A stretch of DNA of 47,319 bases, taken from contig NJBI01000025.1 of the NCBI GenBank assembly GCA_005222975.1, forward strand, positions 1 through 47,319, read 5' to 3'. A program made the position numbers and the translations under genes. Below are positions 36,095 through 43,719 of this stretch, piece by piece. Below the pieces are notes generated by a model that saw nothing but the letters and a program-made list of their open reading frames with translations, was not told where the DNA came from and did no database searches. The stretch is from Promethearchaeota archaeon Loki_b31. Its GTDB lineage: Archaea; Asgardarchaeota; Lokiarchaeia; Sigyniarchaeales; SOKP01. The number at the start of each line of letters is the position of its first letter. The stretch's first letter is position 1.

Positions 36095-37123
36095 TTAGGC
36101 TTTTGGTAAGGGTTCACCACAGACTCCGCAAAACTTCAGTTTAGTGGAGCACATTGAACTACAAAAGGGGCAGATTATTTTTTTTACTCTTATTCCCTCT
36201 ATGCCCATCGAGCGTACTATTTGAGTCACAAACTCCTTCCTTTTGGCAGAATCTTTGCTGTTTTTTAATCCTGGGTGCTTCGCTAAGTCAACTCCTTCAG
36301 GCGATAAAATTATACTCCCATACTTTCCAACTTGAATTTCGGTTCCCGCTCTGCCCTTCTTCGCGTACCCGTTTAAGATTTTTACTAGCTCGTTTACGTT
36401 GAATTCGTTTCTCGCAAAAACTTTCGAATGTTGACCCCATAATACTACTCTGATATCGCCGGTAGGATCGTGGAGTAAAAAAGAAGCCCCTTGCCCTTTG
36501 TTCCCATCGGCTCTTTCAAACTTAAACTTGCTGTATATCTCTTTAATTCTCCCGTAGATCGTAATGGATTTCATGTTAGGCTCGATGTCGAAGATTTTTA
36601 ATTGAGAGTCGTTAGGAGCGAAACTAAAATCCTCGTCTTCTACTATTTTAGGAGTTTCCAGAGCTTCCAATTCTCTGACGAAACGGACCAAATACCCTAA
36701 CCCGCTAAAACTTTTGCTTAAAAACTTGATTATTTCGGTTTTTCCCATTTTCTGACGCACGGAACCGCTTTCTAACGAAGAGAACGCGAACTTAACGAAA
36801 TCATACCTTAACGATTCAAACTCGCTCTTAAATTGGGAAGTAATTCGATAAACCACGGCTTCCTCGAGGTAAGAATTAAAAATACTATCGATTTTATTGC
36901 TTGAGGTTAGTTGTTTTATCTTTTCGGCGATTTTGACTAATGAAGTAAAACGAAATTGCGGGTCAAAGTAAACGCATAGATAAAAGCCGAACTTAAAAAC
37001 TCCCTTCGTAAATTCTCGCATGGCTTTCGGCGTAATTCCCTCCTTAAAGCTATTGTTAAAGTGATACAAGCTGCGGATGAGGATGTTGTCGTAATCAAAC
37101 TCGAGAGCAGTAATCTCTGGCAA
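36095..37123 (-). CDS. OB-fold (RPA-like) and C-terminal zinc-ribbon protein; 3' part of a nucleotidyltransferase gene split by TAG
   Basis: 342 residues from a TTG at 37123. Residues 1-150 are helical. Residues about 180-280 form an RPA-type OB fold (SITIYGRIKEIYSKF, GASFLLHDPTGDIRVVLWG, ELVKILNGYAKKG, IQVGKYGSIIL). The C-terminus is a zinc ribbon (CPFC...CGVCG). It is in the same frame as the upstream nucleotidyltransferase and is separated from it by one TAG and five codons. The LLYG-TAG-NLREELP context looks like the continuous LYG.(N/D)(I/L)R..LP junction of nucleotidyltransferases and their helical partner domain. So this is probably the back half of one ~480-residue protein. TTG as a true start is the alternative. 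Confidence 0.75.
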   Translation of the reverse strand: MPEITALEFDYDNILIRSLYHFNNSFKEGITPKAMREFTKGVFKFGFYLCVYFDPQFRFTSLVKIAEKIKQLTSSNKIDSIFNSYLEEAVVYRITSQFKSEFESLRYDFVKFAFSSLESGSVRQKMGKTEIIKFLSKSFSGLGYLVRFVRELEALETPKIVEDEDFSFAPNDSQLKIFDIEPNMKSITIYGRIKEIYSKFKFERADGNKGQGASFLLHDPTGDIRVVLWGQHSKVFARNEFNVNELVKILNGYAKKGRAGTEIQVGKYGSIILSPEGVDLAKHPGLKNSKDSAKRKEFVTQIVRSMGIEGIRVKKIICPFCSSMCSTKLKFCGVCGEPLPKA

Positions 37124-37138
37124 TTCTTCGCGAAGGTT

Positions 37139-37534
37139 CTAACCGTAAAGAAGAGCTGAATTATCTTGTAGTTTTAAGTCGAGTAAATTCCATTCGTAGT
37201 TGGCAAAAGATTCCTTTCGAAATTGTTCACGGTTTTTAACTCCTTCTACGCTATTAAATCCTATCCAGATTCCTTTATCCCCTACTTGCTTTTTCTCGTA
37301 CCTCACTTCGGTCCAGTCTTGTTTTGGGATATATTCTAAAGAGTCAACGATTACGACCAAATCTACGTCGTTCTTGATCCAATTGGGGGGAAGGTTATCG
37401 TCGAAATAACTTCCAATTCCGAACACGCTGACTATGTGGCCCGAAAATCGCGATTCGAGATCTTCTAAGAGGTTCTTGATCAAGGGATCTTGCATATAAT
37501 TTTTACTCAAAACGAGCCTCTTTAATTTTAACAA
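37139..37534 (-). CDS. Nucleotidyltransferase (Pol-beta fold) domain; 5' part of a split gene
   Basis: 131 residues from TTG 37534; the ATG at codon 14 (37495) is an alternative start. The nucleotidyltransferase motif is GIGSYFDDNLPPNWIKNDVD (GS then DxD), followed by LVVIVDSL. The conserved end SFANYEWNLLDLKLQDNSALLYG then meets TAG. It may transfer a nucleotide to protein, RNA or a small molecule. A TATA-like region (37560-37580) suggests its own promoter, separate from the TPR gene. The TAG at 37139 has coding-like sequence on both sides in one frame; see the OB-fold entry. Confidence 0.75.
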   Translation of the reverse strand: MLKLKRLVLSKNYMQDPLIKNLLEDLESRFSGHIVSVFGIGSYFDDNLPPNWIKNDVDLVVIVDSLEYIPKQDWTEVRYEKKQVGDKGIWIGFNSVEGVKNREQFRKESFANYEWNLLDLKLQDNSALLYG

Positions 37535-37607
37535 TTTTATCTAAATTATGAATTAATTAATATTAAAATATATAAGTATAAGAGTTACTCGATTTACTCG
37601 CTTTTTC

Positions 37608-38450
37608 TTACTTATGCTTATTCCATAGAAACTTATTTTTTTCGAGAGAACTTTGCAACCTTTTCGCTTTCTTGTAAACGGAATCGTCTTCAACGACTCC
37701 AACGTCTCCAGGGTCGTTAATCTTATCGTAGACTTTTTCTATGTAGAACACGCATTTTTCCACGTGAAAAAGAGCTTTATCGTAGTCACGAGCTCCAAAA
37801 CGAATAGTGCAGAGTGAGTAATGGACTTTAGACCTACAACTAAACAAGTGAACCGATTCCTCTAAGGCATCGTATATCCTTAGAGCTTGGGAATACTTGC
37901 TTAGCGCCTCGGTCGTGCGGTTTAACTTGTGATAGGCGCAAGCGAGCTCGTATAGAATGTCAGCAATCGTTTCTAAACAACCGAATTCGGAGAGTAACCT
38001 CAGAAATCTAATGTAAGTGTCCACTGCGCCAGAATATTTTCTAGATTTATATTGACAATCCCCTAAAACCCAAAACAATTGAGATAGCTCATCTGCAAAA
38101 TCTTCTCTATGGGGGCCATCGATCTTTAAAAAGCGCTCGCACAGCTTAACTGATCTCTCGCAATAACTTATGGCTTTATCGAGGTCTTTTAAGAGCCTAT
38201 AGTTGAAGCTAATAGAACCCAATATAAACAATTGTGCCCAAACCTTCTCGTCGCTTTCGTAAAACTTAAGCAATCTTTCGTAAGCCTGTATAGCTTCGGG
38301 CAACCTGTTCTTAACGCAACACAAACTCGCTTTTAATTCCAGCGCTTTCACGTTATCGGGCTCTTTTTCAAGTATTTTAAGTACCAATTCTAACGAGCCT
38401 AAATAATCTCCTTTTTCATCTAACCTTACGGCATCTTCTATTAAGCTCAT
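37608..38450 (-). CDS. TPR-repeat protein
   Basis: 280 residues made of tetratricopeptide helices from start to end. Repeats are visible at residues 1-34 (GDYLGSLELVLKILEKEPDN), 35-68 (NRLPEAIQAYERLLKFYESD), about 75-110 (YRLLKDLDKAISYCERSVKL), about 130-165 (YKSRKYSGAVDTYIRFLRLL), about 170-205 (HKLNRTTEALSKYSQALRIY) and about 215-250 (FGARDYDKALFHVEKCVFYI). It probably acts as a scaffold for the GTPase system encoded upstream. It follows the 405-residue gene by 18 bases, so they are likely cotranscribed. Confidence 0.85.
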   Translation of the reverse strand: MSLIEDAVRLDEKGDYLGSLELVLKILEKEPDNVKALELKASLCCVKNRLPEAIQAYERLLKFYESDEKVWAQLFILGSISFNYRLLKDLDKAISYCERSVKLCERFLKIDGPHREDFADELSQLFWVLGDCQYKSRKYSGAVDTYIRFLRLLSEFGCLETIADILYELACAYHKLNRTTEALSKYSQALRIYDALEESVHLFSCRSKVHYSLCTIRFGARDYDKALFHVEKCVFYIEKVYDKINDPGDVGVVEDDSVYKKAKRLQSSLEKNKFLWNKHK

Positions 38451-38468
38451 AACACATACCTTTTTTTA

Positions 38469-39686
38469 TTATTTTGATATATTTTCTAACTCGTCTAATT
38501 TTTTTAACACCCAACCTCTAAACTCTCGAAAATTTCCTATTGGCGGTATCGGAACCGATTCTATCTGCTTAATCTGCTTAACTTTTTTAACGGGGGATGG
38601 AACCGTTTTATGACCTTCTTCTTCTTTCCGAATAGCTTGGATTGGATTCTCGCGCTTAAAATGCGAAGAGCTTACCGTCGCAGGTTCGCTTCCTCGCTCT
38701 GCGTCAAACTGTGGGAGAGGATAAGGTAAATCGAGTTTGTTTAGGACCATCTGGAACTCCATATGGTCGTCCTCCGTTAAAGAGAAATCGGCGGTTGCGC
38801 GAATCCACTTAGATACGAATTCTTGGGGGATTCCTTTTTCCCAGTGGTGGTTTCGCAAGTAATTGTATAACATCTTGGGGTAGAAAAGCTGTGGTACTTC
38901 TAAATTGGCGGGATTTACTTTATCAAAGCGATAATTGTGAATTAATTGTATAAACTTCTGTCCGATCTTTCGGTTGACTTTCATTATAATCTCGTACTCG
39001 TTAGAAAAGTCTTTTTCTTCTTCTGGCTCGGAGTTTGCATCTCTTCCCGGAAGTTGTTTCGGCCTATCGAAGTTCGGAATCTCGATATCGTAATACAATC
39101 GGGTAAAATCTAAAATCTTGTCCCAATAGATTTGGTTGTAATCCCGAAGGAGTTTAGGGAGGTTATCGGGGTTGCTATTTTCGTTAAGCTGGAGATATAT
39201 CTTAGTCGCTATGCTCTTTATCCGTATCATCTCGTCTAGTAATAACTGCTTGTCGGGATACGAGCGAATTAAGTGCTTTTCGAAAGATAAATCTTGCTTC
39301 TCGGGCTCGTAATTTACAAAAGTCTTGCTCTTCTTGTTGTAAAAAACGAATCTGGTACCGTTTGCCAAACTTTCAACGATTTCACGGGTATTTACTACGC
39401 AGCGCACTTTAGTAGAGTTGATTAATTTCTCGATTTCTTCTGTCTTTGGGTTTAATACGAAGTAAAATGTAGGTTGCTGCGAATAGCTACTGGCTTCGAA
39501 CTCGATTATCTCGTTTAAGTTGTGTATAGCTGCGGAATCGAGGTCTACTACATCGTGTCCGACAGCAAAAACTTGGAGAGAACGAAGGTGTTTCAAATCG
39601 ACGTAGGGAAATATCACCAGGTTCTTTTGCTGGAAAAATAATATGTTTAGAAATTCTGGCGTAAAAAAATCGTATTCAGTATCCAT
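38469..39686 (-). CDS. Orphan 405-residue protein of the GTPase operon
   Basis: I do not recognise this protein. The N-terminal 150 residues alternate strands and helices (NLVIFPYVDLKHLRSLQVFA, PTFYFVLNPKTEEIEKLI, VRCVVNTREIVESL), suggesting an alpha/beta domain. Residues 150-330 are mainly helical, split by an acidic linker (EPEEEKD). A low-complexity Pro/Lys/Ser region follows (about 335-385), then a short C-terminal helix (FREFRGWVLKKLDEL). It lies between the GTPase and the TPR gene, so an effector or regulator role is plausible but not shown. Confidence 0.75.
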   Translation of the reverse strand: MDTEYDFFTPEFLNILFFQQKNLVIFPYVDLKHLRSLQVFAVGHDVVDLDSAAIHNLNEIIEFEASSYSQQPTFYFVLNPKTEEIEKLINSTKVRCVVNTREIVESLANGTRFVFYNKKSKTFVNYEPEKQDLSFEKHLIRSYPDKQLLLDEMIRIKSIATKIYLQLNENSNPDNLPKLLRDYNQIYWDKILDFTRLYYDIEIPNFDRPKQLPGRDANSEPEEEKDFSNEYEIIMKVNRKIGQKFIQLIHNYRFDKVNPANLEVPQLFYPKMLYNYLRNHHWEKGIPQEFVSKWIRATADFSLTEDDHMEFQMVLNKLDLPYPLPQFDAERGSEPATVSSSHFKRENPIQAIRKEEEGHKTVPSPVKKVKQIKQIESVPIPPIGNFREFRGWVLKKLDELENISK

Positions 39687-39728
39687 TTGTCAAAAACTCA
39701 CCTGCTACAAAACTTTTTTTTATCCTTA

Positions 39729-39848
39729 TTTTCTTTAATTCTTTCGCTATCATACCATTTTACCACAATTCTACGACAACTTTATCGCTATTTTACTAGA
39801 TTTTTGCTAAAATTTTACAACTATCTTAAGACTATTTTCTTTAATTCT
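39729..39848. repeat. Short direct repeat in the GTPase/405-residue gene spacer
   Basis: TTTTCTTTAATTCT occurs at 39729-39742 and 39835-39848, framing an A+T-rich spacer with further loose repetition (ACAACTTTATCGC, ACAACTATCTTAAG). It could mark an internal promoter or operator for the 405-residue gene. Significance is low in such biased sequence. Confidence 0.3.
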
Positions 39849-39852
39849 ATGA

Positions 39853-40548
39853 TTACCCTCTAAAAAAATCGAAAATTACTTGGATCATCAAGTCTTCGAA
39901 GCACTGTCTAACGCTCTCTCCTTCTAACGCTACGGTTGGGTAAACTACCAGCGATCCGTCCTCGTACGCCTCGGACTGAGGTAAACCGAGTCCTTTCTTA
40001 AAGTCTTCTATGGATATTGGGTTTTCTAAATCTCTTTTGTTGAGCTGTATAACGTATGGTATTTGCTGATCTCGCGTGAAGCTCGTCAGCTCTCGGAAAC
40101 TACGTTTGTTTTGCTCCATCTTATCAGGGTCGGAATCTGCAACGAAAACAACTCCATCAGCACCGTCAAGTACGTACTCGCGGGTAGATAAAAAGCGTTC
40201 TTGCCCCGTAGCCGTCACAATTTGCGTAATTACGTTGTACTTTACTTTAGCGAGGTTCAAGTAAAAGGACAATCGAACCGAATCTTGCCATAGAGTTCTT
40301 CCATCGGTCGTCTCGATTGAATAGCCCTTATTTAATTTCACGCCATCGAACTTTTCGCGCAACCTAAAGTAATTGGTGGTCTTTCCAGACTCGCCGGGAC
40401 CCCAGTAAACTACTTTGAACTGAAGTACCTCTTTTAAAGCGTTTGAACCCGACTTTCCGCTAAAACCTAACTGTTCCTCTCCCTCTCCCTCTTCTTTTTG
40501 GCTTTCTTTTCCTCTGCTACTTTCCTTTTTTTTCGAATCTACGATCAC
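39853..40548 (-). CDS. MglA/Ras-like small GTPase with charged N-terminal extension
   Basis: 231 residues from GTG 40548. A 40-residue Lys/Glu/Ser extension precedes the G domain. The P-loop is GPGESGKTT (G50-T58), and G3 is VTATGQERF with Thr-Ala-Thr-Gly in place of DTAGQE, a feature of MglA-type GTPases. G4 is NKRD (170-173). It switches between GTP and GDP states; its partner is probably the Roadblock protein encoded just upstream (24 bases), like the MglA-MglB or Rag-Ragulator pairs. Such GTPases are many in Asgard archaea. Confidence 0.92.
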   Translation of the reverse strand: MIVDSKKKESSRGKESQKEEGEGEEQLGFSGKSGSNALKEVLQFKVVYWGPGESGKTTNYFRLREKFDGVKLNKGYSIETTDGRTLWQDSVRLSFYLNLAKVKYNVITQIVTATGQERFLSTREYVLDGADGVVFVADSDPDKMEQNKRSFRELTSFTRDQQIPYVIQLNKRDLENPISIEDFKKGLGLPQSEAYEDGSLVVYPTVALEGESVRQCFEDLMIQVIFDFFRG

Positions 40549-40571
40549 GGTTTAATTAACCTCGCTCAAAT

Positions 40572-41105
40572 TCAAGTGGATTGAAACACTTTTTTCTTCA
40601 ATTCTCTAAGGTGCATCTTTAGCTCTTGCTCGGTCATCTTCAATTTATTCATGATCATCTGGTCTTTAACGATGGCTTCTTTGATTTTGGAGGCGAACTT
40701 TCTCATTTGTAAGATAAGAACCCCGATGTTAACCTCGTTGTCTACCAAAAGAACTACTAAAATCTCTCTTTTCCCTTTTTTATTGAGCACCACGTCTCCA
40801 ATTGACTTGACGTAAAGCTGTAAATCTTTGTAAATTAAAGTTGCTCTGACTAAAGAGTCGGTTTCGAAAAAATCTTGAGCTTGCCGAGCCACTCCGTACA
40901 GGGCGGCACCGATCGAGCTTAAGTCCCAGTAATTTAGCTTACGGTCGAACCGGGAGTCGATGGCTACGATCTTTGCGTCTTGGTCGATGGCTATTAGCCC
41001 GTAAATGTAACCCCTCCGGGTCAGCATTCCATAATTGTACCTAACTTCGTCTAACACTACGGCAATCTCGTTCTCGTACAAGCTTTTTGGCACGAATAAA
41101 GTCAT
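40572..41105 (-). CDS. Roadblock/LC7 domain protein with C-terminal coiled coil
   Basis: 177 residues. Residues about 30-140 form a Roadblock/LC7 fold (GLIAIDQDAKIVAIDS, SSIGAALYGVARQAQDFF, SLVRATLIYKDLQLYVKSIG, ILVVLLVDNEVNIGVLILQM). A helical, Lys/Glu/Leu-rich tail (about 145-175, ELKMHLRELKKKV) looks like a coiled coil. It is first gene of the operon and probably acts as dimeric regulator (GAP or scaffold) of the GTPase next to it. Its TATA box at 41166-41173 predicts a leader of about 38 bases. Confidence 0.88.
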   Translation of the reverse strand: MTLFVPKSLYENEIAVVLDEVRYNYGMLTRRGYIYGLIAIDQDAKIVAIDSRFDRKLNYWDLSSIGAALYGVARQAQDFFETDSLVRATLIYKDLQLYVKSIGDVVLNKKGKREILVVLLVDNEVNIGVLILQMRKFASKIKEAIVKDQMIMNKLKMTEQELKMHLRELKKKVFQST

Positions 41106-41165
41106 TTTTTATTTTATCACCAAAATTTTATAGTTTTATAGTTAGAAACCAAAATATAACTCGAG

Positions 41166-41181
41166 TATTTAAAGGAAAAAG
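41166..41181 (-). promoter_or_regulatory. BRE/TATA promoter of the Roadblock-GTPase operon
   Basis: Minus-strand CTTTTTCCTTTAAATA with the TATA box at 41173-41166. It is 60 bases before the Roadblock ATG. The group II intron boundary (41181/41182) is exactly at the upstream edge of this element. Confidence 0.6.
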
Positions 41182-43403
41182 GTGCGACATGAAAGTCTTA
41201 TGTCCGAATACAGGACTTGAAAAGAAGGAAACATAAAGGTGATTTTCAAAAACTGATATTGAGATGACTGATAATGGCTACTTGTCCATGCATCATTAGT
41301 AATGGTGATGTGTGAAGCGGCAAGGACAATGTACCGTCAGCGCTTAGCTAAAAAGCGGGCTGTGGGCTAGCCAAAGAACCTAAGGGAAACGACAGTGAAG
41401 GTGCGATAAACCTCGTTATTATAAATCGGCGAAATTTAGCTGATACGCCGAGACCAAAATGGTGAGTTGCCAGGTAGGAATGGTCTTTTCTCGTCTCTTT
41501 GTCATCCATTGCGCAACCGGGGGAAAGCATCTCCCTAAGGGTTCTATTGAAAGTCGGACATAGGGAACTTGGTAAACCCAATAAGCTCCATACACGTATG
41601 TGGAATGGTATCTTGACCGTGAGGAAAGGGTAAGGCTTAGTGGGCAGAGGATGCTGGAAAAAGCGAAAGTCATGCTGTAATGGCGTGGATAGGGCTATAG
41701 TAACGTACGAACTATAGAGATACCTGACTCGAAAGGGTGCTGACTTCCTAAGCAGGTCTCAACGAAAGAAACATATTGAGAAATCTTAACTGGAGGTGAA
41801 GTTAAACGATGTGTGAAAGCATTGAACAGAACAAAGGGCATGTGGTAGATTGGGATAATATCCAATGGGATAAGCCCAGACGACATGTAAGACGACTTCA
41901 AGAACGGATCTTTCGAGCAACCCGTAATAAGGATTGGGCGAAGGTTAAAAACCTTCAGAAGCTCCTTGTTATATCACATTCTGCGAGGCTTTTAGCTGTT
42001 AGAAGGGTCACGCAGGAAAATAAAGGCAAATATACGCCAGGAATTGATGGGCAAATTTACGCGACTTCACAAGCACGTATTGAATTAGTAGAAGATGTCC
42101 GTCAGACCAATATATTTAATTATAAATGCAAACCGCTTAGACGAGTTTATATTCCGAAGAGTAGCGGAGATAAACGCCCCCTGGGTATTCCAACGGTTAA
42201 GGATCGAGTCATGCAAATGCTTGTGAAACTGGTATTGGAACCCGAGTGGGAAGCACGGTTTGAACCACATTCATATGGTTTCAGACCTGGACGGCGATGC
42301 ATGGACGCTATTTGGCAAATCTGGACAAGTATTAAAATACAAGGAACGCAAAAACGAAGTGCTTGGATTTTGGATGCGGATATTTCTGGATGCTTTGATA
42401 ATATTAACCATGACGCATTGCTTAAAAGAATTCCCGTATTTCGGGAAACTATAAAGCAATGGTTAAAATCGGGTATAATCGAGTTTGGAAAATACTTTCA
42501 GACCAAATCGGGTACGCCACAAGGTGGCATAATAAGCCCCTTACTTGCAAATATTGCACTGGATGGCATGGAAAGGCTCTTTGGAGCGGAAAACTCCAAA
42601 GGAAATTACACTACGCCTTCATCGAGGCGAGGAGAGAATAAAAAGCTGAGCTTGATTCGGTATGCAGATGATTTCGTGGTGACAGCTCCGTCGAGGGAGA
42701 GAATTACAAATTATGTGCTTCCGACACTTCGAACCTTTCTTAAAGAGAGAGGGATGGAATTAAACGAAGCTAAGACACAAATTATGCACCGAGATGATGG
42801 GTTTGATTTCTTAGGATTTACTATCCGTCAATATCATAGTAAAGCGAGGAGAGTATGCTTAGCAAAGCCTTCTAAGAAGGCTGTTAAGCGACATTTAGAA
42901 CACATAAAGACCGTGATTTCAAGGAATAAGCAAATGAGAGCAGACGAGCTGATTTCTAAGCTAAACCCGATTATTAGAGGTTGGGCTAACTATTATTGCT
43001 ATAGTAGCGCAAAGGAAACATTTAATTACATTGATTATCGTATATGGAAGATGCTGTGGCAGTGGTGCTTACGACGTCATCCAAAGAAAGGAAAGCAATG
43101 GATACGGTATCGATATTTTATGAATATCGATAATAAAACGTGGATTTTTGGAGAACGGAAAGAAAATACTTTATTATTTAGTAGATCTTTCCGAGCGGGC
43201 GTACGATATACTCCCGTGAAGGGATATAACAGTCCCTATGATGCGGGTTTGCATGAATATTGGAGTAAGCGTTATAGTAAATCCTGGCGGGAAACAACGC
43301 CGATGTGATCGAGGGTTCTTGAGGCGCGAGCCCCGTGCAGGGAAACCTGCACGCGGGGTTCCTAAAAGAGGAAGAGGATAGCAATATCCTCTCCTTATTT
43401 AAC
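41182..43403 (+). mobile_element. Group II intron with encoded reverse transcriptase
   Basis: About 2.2 kb, from GTGCGAC (canonical GUGYG start) to an AC end. Domain V is a perfect 34-nt hairpin at 43328-43361 (GAGCCCCGTG...CGGGGTTC) with GAAA loop and AGC triad. Domain VI follows at 43367-43400 (GAGGATA GCAA TATCCTC), with a candidate branch A at 43397. The reverse transcriptase lies in domain IV. The intron sits in intergenic DNA, not in a gene, and is G+C-richer than its flanks. Ends are inferred from consensus, not from exon junctions. Confidence 0.9.
41809..43308 (+). CDS. ltrA: Group II intron reverse transcriptase/maturase
   Basis: 499 residues with a bacterial-type SD (GGAGGTGA, 41792-41799). 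RT blocks are in order: RRVYIPKSSGDKRPLGIP, EPHSYGFRPGRRCMDAIW, LDADISGCFDNINHDALL, GTPQGGIISPLLANI, the catalytic YADDF and FLGFTIRQY. The maturase/X domain follows (NPIIRGWANYYCYSSAKETF). The C-terminus (to WRETTPM) lacks the HNH Cys pairs, so there is no endonuclease domain. It helps intron splicing and retrohoming. The N-terminal MCESIEQNKG block is common to a broad bacterial and Methanosarcina lineage, pointing to lateral spread. Confidence 0.95.
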   Translation: MCESIEQNKGHVVDWDNIQWDKPRRHVRRLQERIFRATRNKDWAKVKNLQKLLVISHSARLLAVRRVTQENKGKYTPGIDGQIYATSQARIELVEDVRQTNIFNYKCKPLRRVYIPKSSGDKRPLGIPTVKDRVMQMLVKLVLEPEWEARFEPHSYGFRPGRRCMDAIWQIWTSIKIQGTQKRSAWILDADISGCFDNINHDALLKRIPVFRETIKQWLKSGIIEFGKYFQTKSGTPQGGIISPLLANIALDGMERLFGAENSKGNYTTPSSRRGENKKLSLIRYADDFVVTAPSRERITNYVLPTLRTFLKERGMELNEAKTQIMHRDDGFDFLGFTIRQYHSKARRVCLAKPSKKAVKRHLEHIKTVISRNKQMRADELISKLNPIIRGWANYYCYSSAKETFNYIDYRIWKMLWQWCLRRHPKKGKQWIRYRYFMNIDNKTWIFGERKENTLLFSRSFRAGVRYTPVKGYNSPYDAGLHEYWSKRYSKSWRETTPM

Positions 43404-43719
43404 TGACAAACATGTAAAATATAATTTAGAGGAACAAAGGAAGGCAAGTTGTAAATCCCGCAATTAATCTAGTTATAATGCCAGTAATTAAAGAGATTAT
43501 TGATTTTTTTGTAATCCTTCCTTCTTTATTAATTATCTGTCATAGATTTTATAACCATATCAGGAAAGATTTTGTTGAGAATATATTTGGTTTCAGGTTT
43601 TTCGTTATAGTATTTAATAACATTTTTCTTGAAATCTTTCAAATATTAAGTGAAAGAGATAAGTCACTTTGAGAATGATTTGAAGAAAGATTTAAATTAT
43701 TTCTAAAATCTTTTATATT

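Noticed and set aside
37139..37141. TAG in the nucleotidyltransferase/OB gene as programmed pyrrolysine
   Set aside because: TAG also ends several ordinary genes here (for example the receiver protein, the M19 peptidase and the radical SAM gene at 27314), and no Pyl genes are in the window. Kept only as a remote option within the finding.
39729..39848. Operator array in the GTPase/405-residue spacer
   Set aside because: Only a 14-base repeat plus loose similarity in strongly biased sequence; not enough to call an operator.
43180..43308. HNH endonuclease domain at the end of the intron protein
   Set aside because: The paired Cys residues and HNH motif are absent; the chain ends after the maturase domain extension.
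43478..43672. 64-codon hydrophobic reading frame after the intron
   Set aside because: A/T-driven composition, no start context and no recognisable pattern; it lies in 3' exon DNA with little coding character.
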